From Acetobacteraceae bacterium (GTDB lineage Bacteria > Pseudomonadota > Alphaproteobacteria > Acetobacterales > Acetobacteraceae), in contig PKWQ01000071.1 in the NCBI GenBank assembly GCA_003133265.1, positions 8,789 through 14,430 on the forward strand: DNA of 5,642 bases. The letters are read 5' to 3'. How positions within the stretch are numbered: position 1 is the stretch's first letter; the number at the start of each line of letters is the position of its first letter. The notes under the pieces were generated by a model that saw only the letters and a program-made list of their open reading frames with translations, ran no database searches and was not told where the DNA came from. The position numbers and the translations under genes are program-made. This document shows, in pieces, positions 1 to 5,642 of this stretch.

Positions 1-1218
1 GAGATCGGCGGCACGGTCGGCGACATCGAAAGCCTGCCGTTCCTGGAAGCCATCCGCCAGTTGGGTAACGATCTGGGGCACGAGCGGGCGATGTTCGCGC
101 ATCTGACGCTGGTGCCCTACATCCCCTCGGCCGGTGAGCTGAAGACCAAGCCGACCCAGCACTCGGTCAAGGAGCTGCTCAGCCTCGGCATCCAGCCGCA
201 GATGCTGCTGTGCCGCTGCGACCGGATAATTCCGGAAAACGAGCGGCGCAAGATTGCTTTGTTCTGCAATGTCCGCGCGGAGGCGGTGATCGCCGCGCTG
301 GACGTGGACACGATCTACGCGGTGCCGATCAGCTACCACGCCGAGGGCATGGACCGTGAAGTGCTGCGCCATTTCGGTCTGCCGTTCCACACCGAACCCG
401 ATCTCGGCCGCTGGCAGCGTATCGTGGACGCGGTGCGCCAGCCGGAAGGCGAGGTGCGTATCGCGGTGGTGGGCAAATATACCAACCTGCTCGACAGCTA
501 TAAGTCGCTGGCCGAGGCGCTGACCCATGGCGGCATCGCCAACCGGGTGAAGGTGCGGCTCGATTGGGTGGATAGCGAGATATTCGAGCAGCCGGACGCG
601 GTGGCGCGGCTGGAGGGCGTGAACGGCATCCTGGTCCCGGGTGGCTTCGGCGAGCGCGGCACCGAGGGCAAGATCGAAGCCGTGCGTTTCGCCCGCGAGC
701 GCAAGATTCCATTCTTCGGCATCTGCTTTGGCATGCAGATGGCGGTGATCGAGACGGCGCGGCATCTGGCGGGGATGCCCGATGCCTCCTCGACCGAGTT
801 CGGGCCGTGCGAGACGGCGGTTGTCGGCCTGCTGACCGAATGGGCGCGCGGCAACGAGATCGAGCGGCGCGAATCCGGCGGCAACCTGGGCGGCACCATG
901 CGGCTCGGCGCCTATCCGGCGGTGCTGGCCAAGGGCAGCCTGGTGAGCGAGATGTATGGCGGTGCGACCGAGATCGCCGAGCGGCACCGGCATCGCTACG
1001 AGGTGAACGTCCACCACAAGCCGGCGCTTGAAGCGGCTGGAATGCGCTTCTCCGGCATGTCGCCCGACGGCATCCTGCCGGAGATCGTCGAAATCCCAGC
1101 GCATCCGTGGTTTATCGGCGTGCAGTATCATCCGGAGCTGAAGTCGAAGCCCTTTGACCCGCATCCGCTGTTCCAGGGCTTCATCGCGGCCGCGATCCGA
1201 CAGTCGCGCCTGGTCTGA
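1..1218 (+). CDS. pyrG: CTP synthase (glutamine-hydrolysing), 5'-truncated by window edge
   Basis: Converts UTP, ATP and glutamine to CTP in the cytoplasm, the last step of de novo pyrimidine nucleotide synthesis. The frame is open from base 1, so the gene starts before the window. The visible 405 residues begin with EIGGTVGDIESLPFLEAIRQ, which aligns near residue 140 of the E. coli enzyme, so about 139 residues are missing from a protein of about 545. Visible features, in window residue numbers: KTKPTQHS of the synthetase domain at about 48-55; start of the class I glutamine amidotransferase domain at about 155 (RIAVVGKYT); oxyanion-loop segment GGFGERG at 214-220; nucleophile Cys242 in GICFG; catalytic His377 and Glu379 in YHPE. 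All catalytic residues in view are present. It is followed after 19 bases by kdsA on the same strand. The TTG at 61 is an internal Leu codon, not a start. Identification is firm from family knowledge. Confidence 0.98.
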   Translation, partial: EIGGTVGDIESLPFLEAIRQLGNDLGHERAMFAHLTLVPYIPSAGELKTKPTQHSVKELLSLGIQPQMLLCRCDRIIPENERRKIALFCNVRAEAVIAALDVDTIYAVPISYHAEGMDREVLRHFGLPFHTEPDLGRWQRIVDAVRQPEGEVRIAVVGKYTNLLDSYKSLAEALTHGGIANRVKVRLDWVDSEIFEQPDAVARLEGVNGILVPGGFGERGTEGKIEAVRFARERKIPFFGICFGMQMAVIETARHLAGMPDASSTEFGPCETAVVGLLTEWARGNEIERRESGGNLGGTMRLGAYPAVLAKGSLVSEMYGGATEIAERHRHRYEVNVHHKPALEAAGMRFSGMSPDGILPEIVEIPAHPWFIGVQYHPELKSKPFDPHPLFQGFIAAAIRQSRLV

Positions 1219-1237
1219 CACGCGCGTGGAGCGTCCC

Positions 1238-2071
1238 ATGTCCGAGCAAAAGACCGTCCGCGTCGGTGCGATAGAGATCGCCAATAACCGGCCGTTCGCG
1301 CTGATCTCCGGCCCATGCCAGATCGAGAGCCGCGCGCACGCGCTGGAGGTTGCCGCCGCGCTGAAGGAGATCTGCGCCGCCGCCGGCATTCCGCTGATCT
1401 ACAAGTCGAGCTTCGACAAGGCGAACCGCACCAGCGCCGCCGCCGCGCGGGGCATCGGCATGGCGCAGGGCCTGGCGATCCTGGCCGAGGTGCGCGAACA
1501 GCTGGGCATCCCGACATTGACGGATGTGCATCTGCCCGAGCAATGCGCGCCGACGGCGGAAGCGGTGGACGTGCTGCAAATTCCGGCGTTCCTGTGCCGG
1601 CAGACCGATCTGCTGCTGGCGGCGGGCGCCACCGGCAGGGCGATCAACGTGAAGAAGGGCCAGTTCCTCGCGCCGTGGGACATGGTGAACGTCGCCGCCA
1701 AGATCGCCTCCACCGGCAACGAGAACGTGCTGCTGTGCGAGCGTGGCACCAGCTTCGGCTACAACACGCTGGTGACCGATTTTCGTGGCCTGCCGATCAT
1801 GGCGCGCACCGGCTACCCGGTGGTGTTCGACGCCACCCATTCGGTGCAGCAGCCGGGCGGGCAGGGGACATCCTCCGGCGGCCAGCGCGAGTTCGCCCCG
1901 GTGCTTGCCCGCGCCGCGCTGGCGGTGGGTGTGGCGGCCTTGTTCATCGAGACCCACCCGGACCCGGACCGCGCGCCGAGCGACGGGCCGAACATGATCG
2001 CGCTCGCCGACATGCCGGCGCTGCTCAAGCGGCTGAAGGCGTTCGACGATCTGGCCAAGCGGCCGGGTTGA
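1238..2071 (+). CDS. kdsA: 3-deoxy-8-phosphooctulonate synthase (KDO-8-P synthase), predicted metal-dependent class
   Basis: Condenses phosphoenolpyruvate with D-arabinose-5-phosphate to Kdo-8-phosphate, the committed step toward the Kdo of lipopolysaccharide inner core; cytoplasmic TIM barrel. The ATG at 1238 gives 277 residues, close to the family length, and has GGAG at 1228-1231 six bases upstream. The frame runs 28 codons further upstream, but that extension lies inside the pyrG end and does not look like the family. Family segments: SGPCQIES (24-31), KSSFDKANRTS (56-66), DVHLP (96-100), FDATHSVQQPGG (197-208), SSGGQREF (212-219) and SDGPNM (248-253). Cys27, His201, Glu238 and Asp249 sit exactly 16 residues after the Cys11/His185/Glu222/Asp233 metal ligands known in the Aquifex aeolicus enzyme. 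E. coli-type metal-independent enzymes have Asn where Cys27 is. Lies between pyrG (19 bases before) and eno (69 bases after), and is probably co-transcribed with pyrG. Confidence 0.97.
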   Translation: MSEQKTVRVGAIEIANNRPFALISGPCQIESRAHALEVAAALKEICAAAGIPLIYKSSFDKANRTSAAAARGIGMAQGLAILAEVREQLGIPTLTDVHLPEQCAPTAEAVDVLQIPAFLCRQTDLLLAAGATGRAINVKKGQFLAPWDMVNVAAKIASTGNENVLLCERGTSFGYNTLVTDFRGLPIMARTGYPVVFDATHSVQQPGGQGTSSGGQREFAPVLARAALAVGVAALFIETHPDPDRAPSDGPNMIALADMPALLKRLKAFDDLAKRPG

Positions 2072-2085
2072 CGCCGAACCTCGAC

Positions 2086-2112
2086 CGCTGGGCGGCAAGA
2101 TGATACCCAGCG
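2086..2112 (+). promoter_or_regulatory. Small stem-loop in the kdsA-eno spacer
   Basis: CGCTGGG (2086-2092) and CCCAGCG (2106-2112) are perfect complements separated by 13 bases. The GC-rich 7-bp stem could form in the leader of eno. No T run follows, so it does not look like an intrinsic terminator. It could be an mRNA processing or stability element, or chance. In addition, CGACCGC occurs at 2082-2088 and again at 2111-2117, overlapping both arms. Confidence 0.3.
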
Positions 2113-2140
2113 ACCGCCGCGAACCAGGGAGAGAACCCAC

Positions 2141-3414
<1,274 letters not shown>

Positions 3415-3418
<4 letters not shown>

Positions 3419-3726
3419 CGGATCGTTAGGCCGAAGCCGATGACCGGCGGGGCATAATAGACCGGCGGCGGCGGAGCATAATAGACCGGCGGCGGCGGAG
3501 CATAGCCGTAGCCGTAGCCCTGCTGATAGCCGTAGCCCCGCTGATAGCCGTAGCCCGGCTGGTAGTACTGCTCGCGCCGCTCATGCTCACGCCACTCGTG
3601 TTGACGCCACGACTGCTCACGTGACTCGTGTCGGCGCCAGCGGTCGTCGTCGGCGCGGGCGGGCGTGATGCTGCCCAGCAGAACGGTGGCGCCGAGGGCG
3701 GCCAGGACGATCGGTAGGGCTTTCAT
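3415..3726 (-). CDS. Small secreted repeat-rich protein of unknown function
   Basis: 103 residues; I do not recognise a named family. The chosen start (ATG at 3726-3724) has a perfect AGGAGG (complement of 3732-3737) five bases upstream. It begins directly with a Sec-type signal peptide: MK, a hydrophobic core to about residue 20, and an Ala-Arg-Ala site suggesting cleavage after residue 25. A longer in-frame start 21 codons upstream would put charged residues before the signal and lacks this SD. The mature part has four blocks: Asp/Arg/Glu/His/Trp-rich 26-53; Tyr/Gly-rich 54-75 with GYGYQR and GYGYQQ; two APPPPVYY units at 76-91; and a short hydrophobic tail VIGFGLTIR. Predicted exported, low-complexity and probably disordered, in periplasm or at the outer surface. 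The layout resembles various small proteobacterial periplasmic or envelope proteins, but function is not inferable. Convergent with eno (stop codons overlap) and divergent from ftsB. Confidence 0.8.
3452..3499. repeat. Two perfect 24-bp tandem repeats coding APPPPVYY
   Basis: The 24-base unit at 3452-3475 is repeated without a mismatch at 3476-3499. Partial copies flank it on both sides (about 3442-3451 and 3500-3504). It lies in frame in the minus-strand gene and encodes the eight-residue Pro/Val/Tyr unit. Perfect identity at wobble positions implies recent duplication or active slippage rather than only protein-level selection. Confidence 0.9.
3523..3558. repeat. Two 18-bp tandem repeats coding the GYGYQ(R/Q) unit
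   Basis: The 18-base unit at 3523-3540 recurs at 3541-3558 with one difference (17 of 18 identical). A degenerate third copy begins at 3559, and further TAGCCG triplets lie at about 3503-3514. In frame in the minus-strand gene, it encodes the Tyr/Gly block. Confidence 0.85.
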
Positions 3727-3795
3727 GTCTGCCTCCTGCCGGTGGTAAAGGGGATGGAATCGCCGGCACGAAACAGTGAAGCCGCGCATAATGGC

Positions 3796-3811
3796 AAAAT
3801 GCGGTCATTTT
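3796..3811. promoter_or_regulatory. Palindrome AAAATG-N4-CATTTT, possible operator
   Basis: AAAATG (3796-3801) and CATTTT (3806-3811) are perfect inverted arms around four bases. The site lies 12 bases upstream of the predicted ftsB -35 and about 70 bases upstream of the minus-strand start. That is a position from which one bound protein could affect both genes. No specific regulator is recognised; chance is possible. Confidence 0.35.
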
Positions 3812-3823
3812 CCGGGCAGGATG

Positions 3824-3852
3824 TTCACGACGCGGCAATCTATGTGTAGAAT
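3824..3852 (+). promoter_or_regulatory. Predicted sigma70-type promoter for ftsB
   Basis: TTCACG (3824-3829, 4 of 6 to TTGACA) and TAGAAT (3847-3852, 5 of 6 to TATAAT) are separated by exactly 17 bases. Transcription would start near 3859, just before the GGAGGG at 3860-3865 and the GGAG at 3868-3871. The in-frame ATGs at 3776, 3791, 3821 and 3842 would then lie outside the transcript, which supports 3878 as the translation start. Confidence 0.55.
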
Positions 3853-3877
3853 CGGTCTTGGAGGGTCGGAGCGGAGA

Positions 3878-4207
3878 ATGGCACTGGGACGAGAGCTGAG
3901 ACGCAAGGCGAGGAGTATGATCGCGCCGCTCGTGTTCCTGTCGCTCGTCGGCTATTTCGGCTGGAACGCCACCCAGGGCGATCATGGGCTGCGCGCCGCC
4001 GCGGATCGGCAGGACCTGCTGACGCGGGCGAAGACGGAACTGGCCAGCGCGGAGGCCGAGCGCGACGCCTGGGAACGCCGTGTCGCCGGCCTGCGCGCCA
4101 ACCATCTCGACCCCGATACGCTGGATGAACGCGCCCGGGCGATGCTCAATCTGACCGACCCCACCGACATCGTCGTGCCGTACGGCCCCAAGGATCGGCT
4201 GTTCTAG
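3878..4207 (+). CDS. ftsB: Septum formation initiator / FtsB-DivIC family cell-division protein
   Basis: Predicted single-pass inner-membrane divisome protein. In E. coli, FtsB forms a complex with FtsL and FtsQ that controls septal peptidoglycan synthesis. At 109 residues it is close to E. coli FtsB (103). It has a basic cytoplasmic N-terminus (RELRRKAR, 5-12), one transmembrane segment at about 14-29 (IAPLVFLSLVGYFGW), and a charged Ala/Glu/Arg helix at about 36-73 likely to be a coiled coil. The conserved end LDERARAMLNLTDPTDIV (82-99) resembles the LEERARNELSMTRPGE segment of E. coli FtsB. The start at 3878 was chosen because GGAG at 3868-3871 lies six bases upstream and because the family begins with a short basic tail. 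The frame stays open upstream to 3776, but that part is not family-like and precedes the predicted promoter. Position between eno and pdhA is typical of alphaproteobacteria. Confidence 0.88.
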   Translation: MALGRELRRKARSMIAPLVFLSLVGYFGWNATQGDHGLRAAADRQDLLTRAKTELASAEAERDAWERRVAGLRANHLDPDTLDERARAMLNLTDPTDIVVPYGPKDRLF

Positions 4208-4257
4208 CCCGGGTGGCGCACCGTAATCTCGCTGCGAAATCACCGTGGCAGGCGAAA

Positions 4258-4263
4258 TATAAT
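4258..4263 (+). promoter_or_regulatory. Isolated TATAAT hexamer, possible -10
   Basis: A perfect -10 consensus hexamer in GC-rich DNA, 51 bases after the ftsB stop. No TTGACA-like hexamer lies 16-18 bases upstream and there is no extended -10 TG. If used, it would give pdhA a leader of nearly 200 bases. Confidence 0.22.
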
Positions 4264-4332
4264 ACCGTCCAGCCGGTTGTGCGGCGCAATGTGCTGTCAG
4301 GCCGTGCGCGTTGCGGGCGGCATCTCCAAGCA

Positions 4333-4353
4333 GTTAACCACAATTCGGTTAAC
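4333..4353. promoter_or_regulatory. Inverted repeat GTTAACC-N7-GGTTAAC, probable operator
   Basis: Perfect 7-bp arms (4333-4339 and 4347-4353) separated by ACAATTC, so the half-site centres are 14 bases apart. Each arm also contains the self-palindrome GTTAAC. The right arm overlaps the TTAACA that would be the -35 of a weak pdhA promoter, so a bound protein could block or modulate it. No named regulator is recognised. The symmetry and the A/T-rich setting in a control region make this the best binding-site candidate in the window. Confidence 0.5.
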
Positions 4354-4359
4354 ATACCC

Positions 4360-4376
4360 TATTGCATTGCACAATA
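4360..4376. promoter_or_regulatory. Inverted repeat TATTG-N7-CAATA with internal TTGCA direct repeat
   Basis: TATTG (4360-4364) and CAATA (4372-4376) are perfect 5-bp arms. TTGCATTGCA (4362-4371) is two adjacent TTGCA copies. It lies 7 bases after the GTTAACC palindrome and covers the possible -10 CACAAT. Short arms mean chance cannot be excluded. Confidence 0.3.
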
Positions 4377-4380
4377 ACGA

Positions 4381-4395
4381 TTTTCTGCGCGAAAA
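4381..4395. promoter_or_regulatory. Inverted repeat TTTTC-N5-GAAAA
   Basis: Perfect 5-bp arms at 4381-4385 and 4391-4395 around TGCGC, the third symmetric element in the A/T-rich island before pdhA. It could be a protein site or a weak RNA hairpin in the leader if transcription starts near 4380. Confidence 0.28.
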
Positions 4396-4440
4396 CCTTG
4401 CTCGCGGCGATGCCGGCGACTAGGTGTGCGTACGGTTGGA

Positions 4441-4453
4441 TGCGATAATCGCA
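4441..4453. promoter_or_regulatory. Palindrome TGCGATAATCGCA next to the pdhA ribosome binding site
   Basis: Perfect 6-bp arms around a single central A, ending three bases before the GAGGGG SD (4456-4461). It could be a DNA operator at the start of the message. The one-base loop disfavours a full RNA hairpin, although a 4-bp stem with a larger loop could form close to the SD. Confidence 0.35.
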
Positions 4454-4466
4454 ATGAGGGGCAGGG

Positions 4467-5507
4467 ATGGCGCAGGCGGCGGAAAAGGGTAAGCGCGGCA
4501 AAACGCGGCGCCCGGTGTCACTGGGGCACAACCAGGGTGACGGCGCGATGGACAAGGATCAGCTGGTCCGGGCCTACCACGACATGCTGCTGATCCGCCG
4601 TTTCGAGGAGAAGGCCGGACAGCTCTACGGCATGGGGCTGATCGGCGGCTTCTGCCATCTGTATATCGGCCAGGAAGCCGTCGTCGTCGGCATGCAGGCG
4701 GCGATCGGCGAGGGCGACGAGGTCATCACCTCCTACCGCGACCATGGGCACATGCTGGCCACCGGCATGGAGCCGCGCGGCGTGATGGCGGAACTGACGG
4801 GCCGCGCCGGCGGGTATTCCCACGGCAAGGGCGGCTCGATGCACATGTTCTCCCGCGAGCGGAACTTCTTCGGCGGCCACGGCATCGTGGGCGCGCAGGT
4901 CAGCATCGGGGTCGGCCTGGCGTTCTCCAACCGCTATCGCGGCAATGACCGCGTGTCGCTGACCTATTTCGGTGAGGGCGCCTCCAACCAGGGCCAGGTC
5001 TATGAGAGCTTCAACATCGCCGCGCTGATGAAGCTGCCGGTGGTGTTCATCATCGAGAACAACCGATACGGCATGGGCACCTCGGTCGAGCGTGCCTCGG
5101 CCTCGGGCGATCTATCCAAGAACGGCGCGCCGTGGGGCATTCCGAGCCAGTCGGTGGACGGGATGGATGTCGAGGCGGTGAAGGCGGCGGCGGACGTGGC
5201 CGTGGCGCATTGCCGCGCCGGCAACGGGCCGTATCTGCTGGAGATGAAGACCTACCGCTATCGCGGCCATTCGATGTCCGACCCGGCGAAATACCGCACG
5301 CGGGAGGAAGTGCAGGCGATGCGTTCGCAGCACGACTGCATCGAGGGCGCGCGCAGCCGGTTGGAGACCATGGGCATCGACGCCGCCGCCTTCAAGTCGA
5401 TCGACGACGAGGTGAAGGCGATCGTCCAGGAAGCCGCGGAATTCGCGCAGACCAGCCCGGAGCCGGCTCCGACGGAACTTTATACCGACGTGCTGCGGGA
5501 GGGCTGA
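4467..5507 (+). CDS. pdhA: Pyruvate dehydrogenase E1 component, alpha subunit
   Basis: Thiamin-diphosphate-dependent E1 alpha. With E1 beta it decarboxylates pyruvate and passes the acetyl group to lipoyl domains of the pyruvate dehydrogenase complex, making acetyl-CoA in the cytoplasm. It has 346 residues, normal for the alphaproteobacterial two-subunit form. Visible: GLIGGFCHLYIGQEA (57-71); SYRDHG (89-94); SHGKGGSMH (118-126); the ThDP/Mg motif FGEGASNQG (168-176) running to ENN (197-199); and YRYRGHSMSDP (263-273), matching the phosphorylatable loop of mitochondrial E1 alpha. His268 is in place. GAGGGG (4456-4461) five bases before ATG 4467 supports this start. A second Met at 4548 begins the conserved core (MDKDQLVRAY), leaving a 27-residue basic N-terminal tail that is probably flexible. 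Closely followed by pdhB. Branched-chain 2-oxoacid E1 alpha is the alternative, but the close match to PdhA segments and the eno-ftsB context favour pyruvate. Confidence 0.96.
   Translation: MAQAAEKGKRGKTRRPVSLGHNQGDGAMDKDQLVRAYHDMLLIRRFEEKAGQLYGMGLIGGFCHLYIGQEAVVVGMQAAIGEGDEVITSYRDHGHMLATGMEPRGVMAELTGRAGGYSHGKGGSMHMFSRERNFFGGHGIVGAQVSIGVGLAFSNRYRGNDRVSLTYFGEGASNQGQVYESFNIAALMKLPVVFIIENNRYGMGTSVERASASGDLSKNGAPWGIPSQSVDGMDVEAVKAAADVAVAHCRAGNGPYLLEMKTYRYRGHSMSDPAKYRTREEVQAMRSQHDCIEGARSRLETMGIDAAAFKSIDDEVKAIVQEAAEFAQTSPEPAPTELYTDVLREG
5497..5503 (+). promoter_or_regulatory. Shine-Dalgarno of pdhB inside the pdhA 3' end
   Basis: GGGAGGG lies within the last codons of pdhA, eight bases before the next ATG at 5512. 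Ribosomes ending on pdhA would be on top of this site, so coupled translation giving balanced E1 alpha and beta is likely. Confidence 0.7.
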
Positions 5508-5511
5508 GGCA

Positions 5512-5642
5512 ATGGCAACACAGATCCTGATGCCGGCGCTGTCGCCGACCATGACCGAGGGCAAGCTCTCGCGTTGGCTCAAGCGCGTCGGCGAGACGGT
5601 GCGCCCCGGCGACGTGATCGCCGAGATCGAGACCGACAAGGC
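5512..5642 (+). CDS. pdhB: Pyruvate dehydrogenase E1 beta subunit with N-terminal lipoyl domain (5' part only)
   Basis: Only 43 full codons are visible, cut by the window end. They form the first half of a biotinyl/lipoyl domain: ILMPALSPTMTEGKLSRWLK, then GETVRPGDVIAEIETDK. Lys43 in ETDK is the predicted lipoylation site. The start ATG is 4 bases after the pdhA stop and is served by GGGAGGG at 5497-5503. In alphaproteobacteria such as Zymomonas mobilis and Sinorhizobium meliloti, the E1 beta gene directly follows pdhA and carries an N-terminal lipoyl domain, so E1 beta is the favoured call. From the visible residues alone it could also be the E2 acetyltransferase, whose lipoyl domain looks the same. 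The lipoyl domain is certain; the choice of E1 beta rests on gene order. Confidence 0.8.
   Translation, partial: MATQILMPALSPTMTEGKLSRWLKRVGETVRPGDVIAEIETDK

Larger units (their letters stand above)
3727..3877. other. Divergent intergenic region between the small secreted gene and ftsB
   Basis: 151 bases separate the two divergent start codons, so both 5' controls should lie here. On the plus strand there is a good promoter (3824-3852). Centrally there is a palindrome (3796-3811), overlapped by a second inverted repeat, CGCAT-N9-ATGCG (3785-3803). For the minus-strand gene I see the strong SD (3732-3737) but no -35/-10 pair with proper spacing. The best -10-like hexamer is CATTAT (complement of 3788-3793), without a convincing -35. 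Confidence 0.6.
4208..4466. other. Non-coding control region upstream of pdhA
   Basis: 259 bases in which I see no convincing gene or RNA gene. The part at 4333-4396 is clearly richer in A/T than its surroundings and contains three separate inverted repeats; a fourth abuts the pdhA SD. No hairpin plus T run follows ftsB; the only stem there (GGTG-GCG-CACC, 4212-4222) is short and lacks a T tract. Promoter candidates are weak. TTAACA (4349-4354, 5 of 6 to a -35) pairs with CACAAT (4370-4375, 4 of 6) across a short 15-base gap. A perfect TATAAT (4258-4263) lacks a -35. GATAAT (4444-4449) is too close to the start codon to serve pdhA. Confidence 0.6.

Noticed and set aside
61..63. TTG as a start codon for a shorter CTP synthase
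   Set aside because: The same frame is open from base 1 and reads the conserved CTP synthase segment before it, so this is an internal Leu codon.
1181..2140. Long minus-strand open frame of 319 codons opposite kdsA
   Set aside because: Fully antisense to a clear KdsA. The translation is Arg/Gly/His-rich low complexity typical of a shadow frame.
3727..3789. Longer 124-residue version of the minus-strand protein
   Set aside because: It would place charged residues before the signal peptide and ignore the perfect AGGAGG five bases before the internal ATG.
3776..3877. Upstream in-frame starts giving a 143-residue FtsB
   Set aside because: The extra 34 residues are not family-like, the ATGs lack good SD sequences, and the predicted promoter at 3824-3852 would exclude most of them from the transcript.
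4212..4222. Intrinsic terminator after ftsB
   Set aside because: The stem is only four base pairs and is not followed by a T run.
4334..4342. DnaA box TTAACCACA
   Set aside because: One mismatch to TTATCCACA, a single copy, and part of a larger palindrome; nothing else suggests an origin.
4334..4352. CtrA binding site (TTAA-N7-TTAA) before pdhA
   Set aside because: Two TTAA cores are present, but they are separated by 11 bases rather than 7, so the full-site rule is not met.
4349..4375. Confident pdhA promoter TTAACA / CACAAT
   Set aside because: The 15-base spacing is too short and the -10 is weak; kept only as a possibility in the intergenic description.

Overview
The window is a GC-rich stretch of chromosome carrying core housekeeping genes. 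Gene order is pyrG (3' part), kdsA, eno, a small opposite-strand gene, an ftsB-type division gene, pdhA, and the first 43 codons of a lipoyl-domain gene (pdhB). The organism is most probably an alphaproteobacterium. This rests on the pyrG-kdsA-eno-ftsB-pdhA-pdhB order, the heavy G/C third-position bias, and the lipoyl domain at the start of the gene directly after pdhA. A Rhodospirillales/Acetobacterales-like member is a guess from protein texture only. The kdsA gene implies a Gram-negative cell that makes Kdo for lipopolysaccharide.

Layout. Bases 1-1218 hold the C-terminal three quarters of CTP synthase. kdsA follows after 19 bases with its own Shine-Dalgarno (SD) sequence, and eno follows after a further 69 bases with an SD and a small stem-loop in the leader. 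All three could be one transcript. eno ends tail to tail with a minus-strand gene (3415-3726) whose stop codon interlocks with that of eno. That gene encodes a small exported protein rich in Arg/Glu/His, then Tyr/Gly, then Pro-Pro-Pro-Pro-Val-Tyr-Tyr repeats. It diverges from ftsB across a 151-base region that holds a good sigma70-type promoter for ftsB and a palindrome. A 259-base region without a convincing gene (4208-4466) separates ftsB from pdhA and contains four inverted repeats, three of them in an A/T-rich island. pdhA and pdhB are 4 bases apart and look translationally coupled.

How the genes work together. PyrG makes CTP, and KdsA makes Kdo-8-phosphate from phosphoenolpyruvate (PEP) and arabinose-5-phosphate. 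CTP is then needed to activate Kdo as CMP-Kdo, so pyrG-kdsA is a functional pair. Enolase makes the PEP that KdsA uses and that leads to pyruvate, and the pyruvate dehydrogenase E1 subunits turn pyruvate into acetyl-CoA. FtsB is a membrane-anchored divisome protein sitting among the metabolic genes.

I see no mobile element, CRISPR array, RNA gene, or evident new multi-gene system. The items most worth a second look are the repeat-rich secreted protein inserted antisense into a conserved gene order, the cluster of palindromes before pdhA, and the metal-ligand set of KdsA, which predicts the metal-dependent class.
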